DNA from: Bradyrhizobium sp. BRP22
GTDB lineage: Bacteria; Pseudomonadota; Alphaproteobacteria; Rhizobiales; Xanthobacteraceae
Direction of reading: 5' to 3'
Length of the DNA: 64,000 bases
Assembly (NCBI RefSeq): GCF_020194175.1
Contig: NZ_JADYVX010000016.1
Location: 93,864 to 157,863, forward strand
The position numbers and the translations under genes are program-made. This document shows, one piece after another, positions 8,206-18,295 of this stretch. Numbering within the stretch: the stretch's first letter is position 1; each line of letters begins with the position of its first letter. The notes under the pieces were generated by a model, which was not told the DNA's origin, did no database searches, and saw only the letters and a program-made list of their open reading frames with translations.

Positions 8206-8310
8206 TTTGCGCATAGACTATCCGCGGGACGTCGAGGGCGCCACCGGAAAATTTGCCCTGCGGCGTCCCGCCGTGGCCGGAACAATCCCGGCAGCGGCGC
8301 GGCGCTTTGG

Positions 8311-8523
8311 TCAGACGCAGCGGCGGACCCTTACCCCGTCGACGACGACCCAGCGGCAGGCGACCGCAACCGGCTTGCGGACGACCACCGCGCCGCGATA
8401 GCCGGCGCAGCCGGCGCGGTAGACGCCGCGGGCGCAGACGGCGGCGTTGGCGTTGGAGATCTCGAACGTCAGAACCGCAGCGAAGGAAACGAGTGCGGCG
8501 GCCAACAGCAGAAATGCACGCAT
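8311..8523 (-). CDS. Small secreted protein, four mature-region Cys
   Basis: A 70-aa protein with an N-terminal signal peptide (MRAFLLLAAALVSFAAVLTF, then likely cleavage near ANA-AV). The mature part is about 42 residues, with Cys in AVCARGVYRAGCAGYRG, VACRW and a C-terminal RRCV; four Cys could form two disulfides. It is basic and Val/Arg-rich. A good ribosome-binding site (AGGAGAAA) precedes the ATG. I do not recognise a characterised function; short proteins of this pattern are common in Bradyrhizobium-like genomes. Confidence 0.7.
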   Translation of the reverse strand: MRAFLLLAAALVSFAAVLTFEISNANAAVCARGVYRAGCAGYRGAVVVRKPVAVACRWVVVDGVRVRRCV

Positions 8524-8619
8524 GACTTTCTCCTACTTGGTTGGTGATCGAAAGCGGTTTGGAGTTTTCTCTTCATTATCGTTTGATGGATCGGCAATCG
8601 TCGAATGCAGGGGGAAACG

Positions 8620-8976
8620 ATGTCGGAGATCAGGTCCAGATGGCTTGCCCTCTATGCCGGCTATGTCGAACCGGCCTCCAAGGAGATATTTTCGCATGTC
8701 GAGAAGATGATCATCGGCACCTTGATCGTTTCGGCTGGCGCGCATGTCTCGAGCAATGAGCCGGCCATCGCGCTGTTCGGCTATCTGCGTCACGGCCTGA
8801 TCGGTCGCGGCGTCGAATTGTTCGGCGTGATCCTGCTCCTGCTCAATTTTATCGACGGGCTCTACAAGCTCGCCAGGTTGAATTGGCATGTCGCGTATCA
8901 GATCGTGATGTCGCTCGCTTACGTCGCGCTTTCGGTCAGGCTTGTTCAGCTCATTCTCGCCTTTCGCAGCGAATAG
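8620..8976 (+). CDS. Small inner-membrane protein, unknown function
   Basis: A 118-aa protein with an amphipathic N-terminal half and two or three likely membrane segments (HGLIGRGVELFGVILLLLNF near residues 55-75 and VAYQIVMSLAYVALSVRLVQ near 88-108). The ATG at 8620 is preferred to the one at 8605 because AGGGGGAAAC precedes it. No recognised domain or partner is visible. It stands alone between a divergent small secreted protein and a convergent Cys-rich protein. Confidence 0.65.
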   Translation: MSEIRSRWLALYAGYVEPASKEIFSHVEKMIIGTLIVSAGAHVSSNEPAIALFGYLRHGLIGRGVELFGVILLLLNFIDGLYKLARLNWHVAYQIVMSLAYVALSVRLVQLILAFRSE

Positions 8977-8994
8977 CCCGCGGGTCGCCGAGGC

Positions 8995-9837
8995 TCACCG
9001 CGTCGCGAACTGTGCCAGCACTTCCTTGCAGGCGGGCGACAGCGACGCGGCATTAGTGGCCAGGCACTGCACGATCCGGCCGCCTCCAGGCACAACGCCG
9101 CCGCACAGCGAGCGTACGTCGGCGCCGCAGGCCGACCGCGCGACGAACAGCTCTTCGCGCGGGCGCAAGGGCCGCAGCGCGATGGCTGCGGGCGCAGCCG
9201 GCGCCGCCGCCGGTGCGGCAGCCGCCGCGGCGGGACCACCGCCTGCCGCGGGCGCCGCGCCACCGCTTGCGGCCGCAAACGCTTCGCCGCATGCCGGGGA
9301 GAGCCTGGCCGTGTTCTTCTCGAGACATTTCAGTGCGGGGGCGCCGCCGGTCGGAACGCCCGGGCAGTACTTCTGATAGTCGGAGCGGCAGGCGCTGCGG
9401 ATCGCGGAGACCTGTGCCTCGCTCGGCTGCGGCTTGGCCGGCGTGCCTGCCGCCTTCGGCGCCGCAGGCTTCACGGTGGTGGGCGTCGCCGGCGTGTCCG
9501 CCTTGGCCGGCGCCGGCGCGGCGTCGGTCTTGGCTGTGGCTGGAGCCGCGTCGGGCTTGGGCGCCGTCTCCGCCTTTGGCGCGGCGGGGACTTCCACGGC
9601 ACGCACCGCGCCGGCGCAGCTCGGTGATAGACTCGACATGTTCTTCTGCAGGCATTGCAGCGAAGCCTCGCCGCCGGGCGGAATAGCGGAGCAATGCGCC
9701 ATGTAATCGTTGCGGCACTGCGACTTGATCGCCGCGCGCTGCGCCTCCGTCGGCGCCTGCGCCAGCGCTGCGGTCGCAAACAGGACGACGGACAATGGCA
9801 AGGCCCGCCCGCACGCGCGTTTCAATATCTTGATCAT
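8995..9837 (-). CDS. Secreted protein with three GLG1-type Cys-rich repeats
   Basis: A 280-aa exported protein: a signal peptide (to about residue 27, cleavage near ALA-QA) is followed by three copies of a module of about 45 residues with four Cys in the pattern C-R/G-x-D-(x)5-C, then C-L-x-x-N and LSPxC. The copies lie near residues 33-78, 142-190 and 225-275 and are joined by Ala/Pro/Lys-rich linkers. The module resembles the cysteine-rich repeat of eukaryotic Golgi GLG1 (PF00839 type). Four Cys per repeat suggest two disulfides each in the periplasm. Function in bacteria is not established. It diverges from the RND efflux operon, with a 218-bp shared upstream region. Confidence 0.75.
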   Translation of the reverse strand: MIKILKRACGRALPLSVVLFATAALAQAPTEAQRAAIKSQCRNDYMAHCSAIPPGGEASLQCLQKNMSSLSPSCAGAVRAVEVPAAPKAETAPKPDAAPATAKTDAAPAPAKADTPATPTTVKPAAPKAAGTPAKPQPSEAQVSAIRSACRSDYQKYCPGVPTGGAPALKCLEKNTARLSPACGEAFAAASGGAAPAAGGGPAAAAAAPAAAPAAPAAIALRPLRPREELFVARSACGADVRSLCGGVVPGGGRIVQCLATNAASLSPACKEVLAQFATR

Positions 9838-10055
9838 GTCAGCAAACCCCTTGTTGTCGACGGAGGCCGCCGCTTCAGCCGAAGTTCATTCATGCGAACG
9901 TCGTTCGTGAAAATGAGTCTGGTACAGCAATCTTGGCGAGCGGTATCATTTTCTGTTTCGGGTTCCACTGCAAGCCAATTGTTGCTATGGATGGAGCGCG
10001 ACAGTCGTCTCCGGATGAACGCCTCTTTCCGAGGCAAGCTGAGCTGTGCACCGAA

Positions 10056-11255
10056 ATGAAGCTTGCGCGCCCATCGGCCTGTTGCGGTTTGCACGATGGC
10101 GAGCGACCGGCCGCCACGCTCCTGTTGCGCGTCGCTTTTCTGCTGTTCGCCTTCGTCGGCTTAAGCGGCTGCGAGCAAAATACTTTCGTGCCACCGCCGC
10201 CGCCAAAGGTGGAAGTCGCCACTCCGGTGCAGCGCAGCATCACGCGTTTCCTGGAGACGACCGGCACCACTGCGCCGGTGAAGAGCGTTGACCTGGTGGC
10301 GCGCGTGCAGGGCTTCCTGCAGTCGATCGATTATCAGGACGGCACCTTCGTCAAGCAGGGCACCACGCTGTTCACCATCGAGCCCGAAACCTACAAGTTG
10401 AAGCTCGAGCAGGCGAAGGCGGCGGAGGCCGGCGCGCAGGCAACGCTGAAGCAGGCCGAGACCGATTACAGGCGGCAGGTCGACCTGGTGCAGCGCCAGG
10501 CTGTCTCGCAGGCGACACTGGATAGTTCGACGGCGACGCGCGACAACGCCCAGGCCAGCCTGCAGCAGGCGCAAGCCAATACCCAGATCGCTGAAGTCAA
10601 TTACGGCTACACCAATGTGGCGGCGCCGTTCGACGGCATCGTCAGCGCGCATCTGGTCTCGGTCGGCGAACTCGTCGGCGTGTCCTCGCCGACCCAGCTT
10701 GCCACAATCGTCCAGCTCGACCCGATCTGGGTGAATTTCAACGTCAATGAACAGGACGTGCTGCGCATCCGCGAGGACGCGAGGCGGCGCGGCCTCACCG
10801 TCAACGAGATCAGGCAATTGCCGGTCGAGGTCGGCCTGCAGACCGAGACCGGCTACCCGCACAAGGGCAGGCTCGATTACATCTCACCGACCCTCAACCA
10901 GTCGACCGGCACGCTGGCGGTGCGCGGCATCCTGGAAAATCCGGAGCGCGTGCTGCTGCCCGGATTCTTCGTCCGCGTCCGCGTGCCCTATGACCAGCAG
11001 CAGGACGCGCTGCTGGTGCCCGATATCGCGCTGGGCAGCGATCAGGCCGGCCGCTATGTGCTCGTGGTCAACGGTGAGAACGTGGTCGAGCAGCGCAAGG
11101 TGCAGGCAGGACAGCTCGAAGGCGAGTTGCGCGTCATCGACAGCGGGCTGAAGCCGGACGACCGCGTGGTGATCGCAGGTCTGCTGCGCGCGATCCCCGG
11201 CCAGAAGGTCGATCCGCAACTGCAGAAGATCGAAGCCTCCGCAGCGGCGAAATGA
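10056..11255 (+). CDS. RND efflux periplasmic adaptor lipoprotein (AcrA/MexA type)
   Basis: A 399-aa membrane fusion protein bridging the inner-membrane pump to an outer-membrane channel. A hydrophobic signal ends in the lipobox LSGC (Cys near residue 39), predicting a lipid anchor. Lipoyl half-motifs (VDLVARVQGFLQSIDYQDG and YGYTNVAAPFDGIVSAHLVS) flank an alpha-hairpin rich in Gln/Ala (about residues 108-190), followed by beta-barrel and membrane-proximal domains. The ATG at 10056 gives a normal signal peptide; upstream in-frame ATGs give unlikely N-termini. The pump gene follows after 9 nt. No outer-membrane factor gene is linked. Confidence 0.92.
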   Translation: MKLARPSACCGLHDGERPAATLLLRVAFLLFAFVGLSGCEQNTFVPPPPPKVEVATPVQRSITRFLETTGTTAPVKSVDLVARVQGFLQSIDYQDGTFVKQGTTLFTIEPETYKLKLEQAKAAEAGAQATLKQAETDYRRQVDLVQRQAVSQATLDSSTATRDNAQASLQQAQANTQIAEVNYGYTNVAAPFDGIVSAHLVSVGELVGVSSPTQLATIVQLDPIWVNFNVNEQDVLRIREDARRRGLTVNEIRQLPVEVGLQTETGYPHKGRLDYISPTLNQSTGTLAVRGILENPERVLLPGFFVRVRVPYDQQQDALLVPDIALGSDQAGRYVLVVNGENVVEQRKVQAGQLEGELRVIDSGLKPDDRVVIAGLLRAIPGQKVDPQLQKIEASAAAK

Positions 11256-11264
11256 GGGGCCGCC

Positions 11265-14200
11265 ATGATCTCGAAATTCTTCATCGAGCGGCCGGTCCTT
11301 TCCAACGTCATCGCGATCCTGATGATCCTGATCGGTGGCGTGGCGCTGTTCAACCTGCCGGTCGCGCAATATCCGGACGTGGTGCCGCCGACCGTGCAGG
11401 TGACGACGCGCTATCCCGGCGCCTCCGCCAAGACCGTGATCGACACCGTGGCGCTGCCCATCGAACAGCAGGTCAACGGCGTCGAAGGCGCGCTCTACAT
11501 GCAGTCCTATAGCGGCGCCGATGGCACCTATACGCTGACGGTCACCTTCCAGATCGGCACCGATCTCAACTTCGCGCAGGTGCTGGTGCAGAACCGGGTC
11601 TCGAGCGCGCTGTCGCAATTGCCGCAATCGGTCCAGAGCCAAGGCGTCACGGTGCAGAAGCGGTCGACCTCGATCCTCCTGTTCGTGACGCTGACCTCGC
11701 CGAACAAGACCTATGACAGCCTGTTCCTCTCCAACTACGCCACCATCAATGTCAGGGACGAGCTGTCGCGGCTGTCCGGCGTCGGCAACGTCACCGTGTT
11801 CGGCGCCGGCCAATATTCGATGCGGGTCTGGCTCGATCCAAACCAGTTGCAGGCGCGCGATCTGGTACCGCAGGACGTCATCCAGGCGATCCAGCAGCAG
11901 AGCCAGCAGGTCACCGCCGGGCAGGTCGGCATGCCGCCGACGCCGCCCGGCCAGGCATTCCAATACACGCTGAACGTCGCCGGCAGGCTGGATGACAGGA
12001 GCCAGTTCGAGAACATCATCGTCAAGACCGGCAATGTCGGCGACGTCACGCGCGTGCGCGATGTCGGCTGGGTCGAGCTTGGCGCCCAGACCTACAGCCA
12101 GGTCTTTTCGCTCAACAACAAGCCGGCCACCGGCATCGGCGTGTTTCTGTCGCCCGGCGCCAACGCCCTCGAGGTCAAGAAGGCGGTAGAGACAAAGATG
12201 GCGGAACTGGCCAGGCAGTTTCCGCAGGACATCAGATACGACACGCCGTTCGATACCACCATCTTCGTCCAGGCTTCGATCGAGGAGGTCTACAAGACGC
12301 TGATCGAGGCCGGCCTGCTGGTGCTGGTCGTGATCCTCGTGTTCCTGCAGGACTGGCGCGCGATGCTGGTGCCGGCGACCACCGTGCCGGTGACCATCAT
12401 TGGCGCATTCGCGGCGATGGCGGCGCTCGGCTTCTCCATCAACCTCTCGACGCTGTTTGCGATCGTGCTGGCGATCGGCATCGTGGTCGACGACGCCATC
12501 GTCGTGGTCGAGGGCGCCGCGCACAATATCGAGCGCGGCCTCTCCGGCCATGACGCGGCGATCAAGGCGATGGACGAACTGTTCGCGCCGATCGTCGGCA
12601 TCACGCTGGTGCTGATCTCGGTGTTCCTGCCGGCGGCGTTTCTGCCTGGTCTCACGGGGCGGATGTATGCGCAGTTCGCGCTGGTGATCGCCGCGACCGC
12701 GCTGCTCAGCGCCGTCAATGCCGCGACCTTGAAGCCGACGCAATGCGCGCTGTGGCTGCGGCCGCCGGTGCCGCCCGAGCAGCGCAATTTCTTCTACCGG
12801 GGATTCAATGCTGTCTACGAGCGGCTCGAGCGCGGTTATGCGCGGCTGATCAGCGGCCTCGTCCGGCATAGCAACATCTCGGTTGTGGCTGCGCTGATCC
12901 TGATCGGGATTGCCGGCTATGGGCTGTCCCGGGTGCCGACCGGCTTCATCCCGATCGAGGACCAGGGCTATCTCCTGGCTGCGGTGCAATTGCCCGACGG
13001 CGCGGCGCTCGACCGTACCCAGCGCGTGCTTGAAAGGATCAGCGAGATAGCCCGCAAGGCGCCCGGCGTGCAGCAGGTTGTCTCCATTGCCGGCATCTCC
13101 GCGCTCGACAACAGTTCGAGCCTGGCGAATGCCGGCGTCGCTTACCTGATTCTGAAGGATTGGAGCCAGCGCGGGGCTGGCGAGGATTTGCGCTCATTGG
13201 TGTTCGGGCTGAACGACAAGTTCAATGAGATCGAGGAGGCGCGCATCCTGGTGATTCCGCCGCCGCCCATTCAAGGCATCGGCAATGCCGCGGGTTTCGC
13301 CATGCAGGTCGAACTGCGCGACGGCAATGCCGATTACGCCAAGCTGCAGGCGATCACCGGCGCCGTTGTCGCCAATGCGCAGACCCAGAGCGCGCTGCAG
13401 CGCGTCAGTTCGTCCTTCCGCTCCATGGTGCCGCAATACGACGTCGAGGTCGACCGGACCAAGACCCAGACGTTGAACGTCACGACGGACCAGATCTTCT
13501 CGACGCTATCGTCCTATCTCGGCGCAAGCTACGTCAACCAGTTCAACAAGTTCGGCCGCACCTTCCAGGTCTATGTTCAGGCGGACTCGAAATTCCGCCT
13601 GAACCTGCGCGATATCCAGAACCTGATGGTGCGCAACAGCCAGGGCGAGATGATCCCGCTCGGCACCGTCGCCACGATCACGCCATCGGTCGGGCCATCT
13701 CTGATCAGTCTCTACAACCTCTATCCCTCCGCCTCCATCATCGGTCTGCCGGCGCAGGGCTACAGCTCGGGACAGTCGATGGCGCTGATGGAGCAGATCG
13801 CCGCGAAGACGCTGCCGCCGGGCGCGGGCTATGAATGGACGGCGATGTCGTATCAGGAAAAGGCGGTCAGCAATCAGCTCTATTACGTGTTCGGCCTCGC
13901 TCTGCTGCTGGTTTATCTCGTGCTCGCCGGCCAATATGAGAGCTGGTACGCGCCGATCTCGGTGATCCTCGCCGTGCCGCTGTCCTTGCTCGGTCCGATG
14001 CTGGTGCTGTCGGGCTTGCGGATCGACAACAACCTCTACACCCAGATCGGCATCATCCTGTTGATCGCGCTGTCGGCGAAGAACGCGATCCTGATCGTCG
14101 AGGTCGCGCTCGAGCATCACGTGCGCAATCGCGAGCCGCTGGTCGAATCCGCAATCGCTGCAGCGCGCGCCAGATTCCGCCCGATCGTGATGACATCCTT

Positions 14201-14435
14201 CGCCTTCATCCTCGGCGTGGTGCCGCTGGTGCTCGCGACCGGCGCCGGCGCCAATGCACGAAAGTCGATCGGCATCACCGTGTTCTCCGGCATGATCGCC
14301 TCGACCTGCCTCGCCGTGCTGTTCGTGCCCGCGTTCTTCGTGGTGGTGCAGCGCTTCGAGAACTGGCGCAAGTCGCGCAAGGCAAAGACGCCGGAGACGC
14401 AGACCGTGACGCAAACACCAGGTGTCGCGCCGTAG
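11265..14435 (+). CDS. RND multidrug efflux transporter permease (AcrB/MexB type, HAE1)
   Basis: A 1056-aa inner-membrane pump that exchanges protons for lipophilic drugs or metabolites. It starts with the typical MISKFFIERPVLSNVIA, has two large periplasmic loops and about 12 membrane segments in two homologous halves. The proton-relay aspartates are seen in GIVVDDAIVVVEG (about residues 405-417), and the partner lysine in LSAKNAILIVEVA near residue 930. Length is normal for HAE1 RND pumps. It is co-transcribed with the adaptor. A 19-bp inverted repeat lies after its stop. Confidence 0.95.
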   Translation: MISKFFIERPVLSNVIAILMILIGGVALFNLPVAQYPDVVPPTVQVTTRYPGASAKTVIDTVALPIEQQVNGVEGALYMQSYSGADGTYTLTVTFQIGTDLNFAQVLVQNRVSSALSQLPQSVQSQGVTVQKRSTSILLFVTLTSPNKTYDSLFLSNYATINVRDELSRLSGVGNVTVFGAGQYSMRVWLDPNQLQARDLVPQDVIQAIQQQSQQVTAGQVGMPPTPPGQAFQYTLNVAGRLDDRSQFENIIVKTGNVGDVTRVRDVGWVELGAQTYSQVFSLNNKPATGIGVFLSPGANALEVKKAVETKMAELARQFPQDIRYDTPFDTTIFVQASIEEVYKTLIEAGLLVLVVILVFLQDWRAMLVPATTVPVTIIGAFAAMAALGFSINLSTLFAIVLAIGIVVDDAIVVVEGAAHNIERGLSGHDAAIKAMDELFAPIVGITLVLISVFLPAAFLPGLTGRMYAQFALVIAATALLSAVNAATLKPTQCALWLRPPVPPEQRNFFYRGFNAVYERLERGYARLISGLVRHSNISVVAALILIGIAGYGLSRVPTGFIPIEDQGYLLAAVQLPDGAALDRTQRVLERISEIARKAPGVQQVVSIAGISALDNSSSLANAGVAYLILKDWSQRGAGEDLRSLVFGLNDKFNEIEEARILVIPPPPIQGIGNAAGFAMQVELRDGNADYAKLQAITGAVVANAQTQSALQRVSSSFRSMVPQYDVEVDRTKTQTLNVTTDQIFSTLSSYLGASYVNQFNKFGRTFQVYVQADSKFRLNLRDIQNLMVRNSQGEMIPLGTVATITPSVGPSLISLYNLYPSASIIGLPAQGYSSGQSMALMEQIAAKTLPPGAGYEWTAMSYQEKAVSNQLYYVFGLALLLVYLVLAGQYESWYAPISVILAVPLSLLGPMLVLSGLRIDNNLYTQIGIILLIALSAKNAILIVEVALEHHVRNREPLVESAIAAARARFRPIVMTSFAFILGVVPLVLATGAGANARKSIGITVFSGMIASTCLAVLFVPAFFVVVQRFENWRKSRKAKTPETQTVTQTPGVAP

Positions 14436-14448
14436 GAGACCCTATCCC

Positions 14449-14573
14449 CCGTCGTCCCGGGCTTGACCGGGACCCATAACCACAGGCCTTTGTTGTATGC
14501 TCCGCCGCAACCGCTTGCTCGCGCCACAACGCCTGCCTGTGGTTATGGGTCCCGGCGTTCGCCGGGACGACGG
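14449..14573. repeat. Large inverted repeat between convergent genes
   Basis: Outer arms CCGTCGTCCCGG and CCGGGACGACGG are perfect complements. Inner arms of 19 nt (14469-14487 and 14535-14553, GGGACCCATAACCACAGGC and its complement) are also perfect. It could form a long cruciform or RNA hairpin. The RND pump (+) and the oxidoreductase (-) converge on it, so bidirectional termination is plausible. Confidence 0.85.
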
Positions 14574-14587
14574 CTATATGCTTAAAC

Positions 14588-15589
<1,002 letters not shown>

Positions 15590-15802
15590 GATGTTCTCCC
15601 CTCTTTGTTCAATCCGGATGCAACCGAGCGCTCGCTACGTGTTCAATTGCATAGATTGTGCGCTGTGCATGACGCTATTCCTCGCGTGTCAATTCTACAA
15701 CTGGAACATTCATCGATGCGCGTACAGGTCGAAACCGTGTTGCGCCGGTGCGTAAATCTGCCACACTCCGTCGCTTGCCGGGTGACTTACGGGAGTAGGA
15801 GC

Positions 15803-17092
15803 ATGTCGAGCAGGTTTACGCAGTACATTCTCATCGCGATGGCGCTTGGCATCGTGATGGGGGCCTTGGTCTACAACTTCCTGCCCGATAGCCGGGCGGA
15901 GATCGCAGCCGACGTAAACCTGATCGCGATGCTGTTCCTGCGATTGATCAAGATGATCATCGCGCCGCTGGTGTTCGCGACATTGGTCGGCGGCATCGCG
16001 CATATGGGCTCCGGTGCGCGGCTTGGGCGCATTTTCGCGAAGACCATGGGCTGGTTCGTCAGCGCCTCCTTCATCTCGCTGCTGCTCGGCCTCGTGATGG
16101 TCAACCTGCTGCAGCCCGGCGCCAACTTTCCGGGCACGCTGCCCGACAAGGGGCAGTCGACCGGCCTGCCGGTCTCGGCCTTCTCCTTTGAGAAATTCCT
16201 GATCCATTTGGTGCCGACCTCGATCGCGAACGCGATGGCGCAGAACGAGATCCTGCAGATCGTGGTGTTCGCGGTGTTCTTCGCGGTCGCGCTCGGCGCG
16301 ATGCCGGAGCGGGCGAAGCCGATCATGGCCCTGATCGACGATCTCGCCCATATCATGCTGAAAGTCACGAGCTATGTGATGCTGTTCGCGCCGCTTGCGG
16401 TGTGGGCCGCGATCATGGCCACCGTGTCGAAGAACGGACTTGGCGTGCTCTGGAAGCTCGTCGTGTTCATGGGCGGCTTCTACGTTTCGCTCCTCATCCT
16501 GTGGGCGATCCTGATCATCGTCGGTTTCATCGTGATCGGGCCGCGCTACAGCCATCTGCTGCGCCTGATCCGCGAGCCACTGATGATCGCGTTCTCGACC
16601 GCCTCGTCGGAAGCCGCCTATCCGAAGACGCTGGAAGGATTGAATCGCTTCGGCGCCTCGCCGCGGATCTCGGCCTTCGTGCTGCCGCTCGGCTATTCCT
16701 TCAATCTCGACGGCACGATGATGTACTGCACCTTTGCCAGCGTCTTCATCGCGCAGACCTATCATATCGACATGCCACTCGGCACCCAGCTCGCGATGCT
16801 GGCGACCTTGATGATCACCTCCAAGGGCGTCGCCGGCGTGCCGCGCGCGTCCCTCGTCGTGATCGCCTCGACGCTCAGCCAGTTCGGCATTCCCGAGGCG
16901 GGCCTGTTGATGATCATGGGCATCGACACCTTCCTCGACATGGGCCGCAGCGCCACCAACGTGATCGGCAACTCGCTCGCCACCTCCGTGGTCGCGAAGT
17001 GGGAAGGCGAATTGAAGGAGGAGCACGAACTCGGGCCTGATGACGCCGTGCCGTCCGATGCGGTGCCGGGTGACGCGGTTCCGGCGCATTGA
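15803..17092 (+). CDS. Dicarboxylate/amino acid:cation symporter (DAACS family)
   Basis: A 429-aa inner-membrane symporter of the DctA/GltP class. The start at 15803 is preceded by GGGAGTAGGAG. Family landmarks are the reentrant-loop Ser-rich motif STASSEAAYPKTL near residue 270, PLGYSFNLDGTMMY near 295, and the substrate-binding C-terminal segment FLDMGRSATNVIGNS near 380. These transporters take up C4-dicarboxylates, glutamate or aspartate with H+ or Na+. Unusually, the next gene, 12 nt downstream, encodes a periplasmic amino-acid-type binding protein, although this family normally works without one. Confidence 0.92.
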   Translation: MSSRFTQYILIAMALGIVMGALVYNFLPDSRAEIAADVNLIAMLFLRLIKMIIAPLVFATLVGGIAHMGSGARLGRIFAKTMGWFVSASFISLLLGLVMVNLLQPGANFPGTLPDKGQSTGLPVSAFSFEKFLIHLVPTSIANAMAQNEILQIVVFAVFFAVALGAMPERAKPIMALIDDLAHIMLKVTSYVMLFAPLAVWAAIMATVSKNGLGVLWKLVVFMGGFYVSLLILWAILIIVGFIVIGPRYSHLLRLIREPLMIAFSTASSEAAYPKTLEGLNRFGASPRISAFVLPLGYSFNLDGTMMYCTFASVFIAQTYHIDMPLGTQLAMLATLMITSKGVAGVPRASLVVIASTLSQFGIPEAGLLMIMGIDTFLDMGRSATNVIGNSLATSVVAKWEGELKEEHELGPDDAVPSDAVPGDAVPAH

Positions 17093-17104
17093 CGGGAGAG
17101 CTGC

Positions 17105-18031
17105 ATGCATCAGCCCCCAAAAGAGGCGATATGGGGCAGCGGCCTGCTGCTGGCAGCATGTCTGCTGGCAATGCCGGCCGCCGCCCAGACGGCGAGCGAG
17201 GGGCTTAGCCCGACGCTCGCCAATATCAAGAACACGCATGCGGTGCGGCTCGGCTACCGCGAGAGCTCGCCGCCGTTTTCTTTCCTCGACCATTCCAATC
17301 GGCCGATCGGCTACAGCCTCGAACTGTGCGAGGCGATCGTGGAGGAGATCGGCGTCGAGGTCGACGATGCCAATCTCAGGATCGACTATGTCAAGGTGAC
17401 TTCCGACGACCGCATTCCCGCGATCGTGCAGGGCAAGATCGATCTCGAATGCGGGTCGACCACGGCGAATGCCGAGCGGGCCAGGCAGGTTGCATTCTCG
17501 CCTTTGATCTTCGTCGCCGGTACCAAATTGATGGTGCCGAAGACCTCCGCGGTCTCGGCAGTGACCGATCTGAAGGGCAAGACCGTGGTGGTGACCAAGG
17601 GCACCACCAACGAGCAGGCCATGCACAATGTCGACAGGAAGTTCTCGCTCGGGCTGAACATCGTGACGTCGCCCGACCATGAGCAGTCCTATCAGATGCT
17701 GGCCGAGGGCAGGGCGGATGCATTCGCGACCGACGACATCCTGCTCTACGGACTGATCGCAAGGCACAAGTCACAGGACAAGCTCCGCGTGGTCGGCGAT
17801 TATCTGTCGTACGATCCCTACGGCATCATGTACCGCAAGGGCGAGCCGCAATTGAAGGACGTGGTCGAGCGCACCTTCCGCAAGCTCGGCTCTGGCCGCG
17901 ATCTGATTCCGCTCTACAACAAATGGTTCGTGGCGCGGCTTCCGACCGGCGAGCGCCTCAACGTCGCGATCTCGCCGCAACTCGAAGAGGCCTTCAAGGC
18001 GCTGGATGATAGCGAGGGGACGAGCAATTAG
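17105..18031 (+). CDS. Periplasmic solute-binding protein, family 3 (glutamate/aspartate type)
   Basis: A 308-aa exported binding protein: a signal peptide (GLLLAACLLAMPAAAQ) is followed by the bilobal SBP_bac_3 fold, with FSFLDHSNRPIGYSLELCEA near residue 60 and the conserved DLECGSTTAN ligand-lobe stretch near 115. This subfamily delivers acidic amino acids to ABC permeases. No ABC ATPase or permease follows. It lies 12 nt after a DAACS symporter, and the pair looks like an operon. It is followed by intergenic repeats and a convergent gene. Confidence 0.88.
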   Translation: MHQPPKEAIWGSGLLLAACLLAMPAAAQTASEGLSPTLANIKNTHAVRLGYRESSPPFSFLDHSNRPIGYSLELCEAIVEEIGVEVDDANLRIDYVKVTSDDRIPAIVQGKIDLECGSTTANAERARQVAFSPLIFVAGTKLMVPKTSAVSAVTDLKGKTVVVTKGTTNEQAMHNVDRKFSLGLNIVTSPDHEQSYQMLAEGRADAFATDDILLYGLIARHKSQDKLRVVGDYLSYDPYGIMYRKGEPQLKDVVERTFRKLGSGRDLIPLYNKWFVARLPTGERLNVAISPQLEEAFKALDDSEGTSN

Positions 18032-18050
18032 ATTGGTCCGGCGAAAAAGT

Positions 18051-18128
18051 AGGGCGGGCAAAGCGAAGCGTCCCCACCATCAAGCACTCCGCTCGTGATG
18101 GTGGGCACGCTTCGCTTTGCCAGCCTAC
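18051..18128. repeat. Inverted repeat / hairpin (GCAAAGCGAAGCG family)
   Basis: Arms GCAAAGCGAAGCG (18058-18070) and CGCTTCGCTTTGC (18108-18120) are perfect complements, as are CCCACCATCA (18073-18082) and TGATGGTGGG (18096-18105). It starts about 20 nt after the binding-protein stop, consistent with a transcript-end hairpin. It has no T-tract. Confidence 0.85.
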
Positions 18129-18170
18129 GGCACTGACGCGGAAGAGAGAGCAGCGCACTCCAACCTGTCC

Positions 18171-18273
18171 CCTCACCCTGAGGAGGCCGCAGAGCGGCCG
18201 TCTCGAAGGGCGAGGCCACCGGCGGGGCCTCATGGTTCGAGACGCGCGTTCCGTGCTCCTCACCATGAGGGTC
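18171..18273. repeat. REP-like palindrome (CCTCACCCTGAGGAG family)
   Basis: The element begins CCTCACCCTGAGGAG and ends CTCCTCACCATGAGGGTC in inverse orientation, with GCCGCAGAGCGGCC and GGCCACCGGCGGGGCC sub-palindromes inside. A related half-element occurs at 60940-60982, and a third appears interrupted by an IS at 63864-63875. It sits between convergent genes. Confidence 0.75.
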
Positions 18274-18295
18274 TCACAGTGTCACTGCCGCCTCG

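Noticed and set aside
10884..12989. A 701-codon open frame on the strand opposite the RND adaptor and pump genes
   Set aside because: It is antisense to clear AcrA/AcrB homologues, is very rich in Arg/His/Asp/Gln, has no domain, and reflects the GC-rich third-position bias of the real genes.
15600..15802. Sigma-54 promoter before the symporter gene (as for dctA)
   Set aside because: No GG-N10-GC element with the expected TGGCAC/TTGC bases was found; TGGAAC near 15713 is too degenerate.
15710..17767. A 685-codon minus-strand open frame covering the symporter and binding-protein genes
   Set aside because: It is a shadow of the DAACS and SBP genes, with compositionally biased sequence and no recognisable motif.
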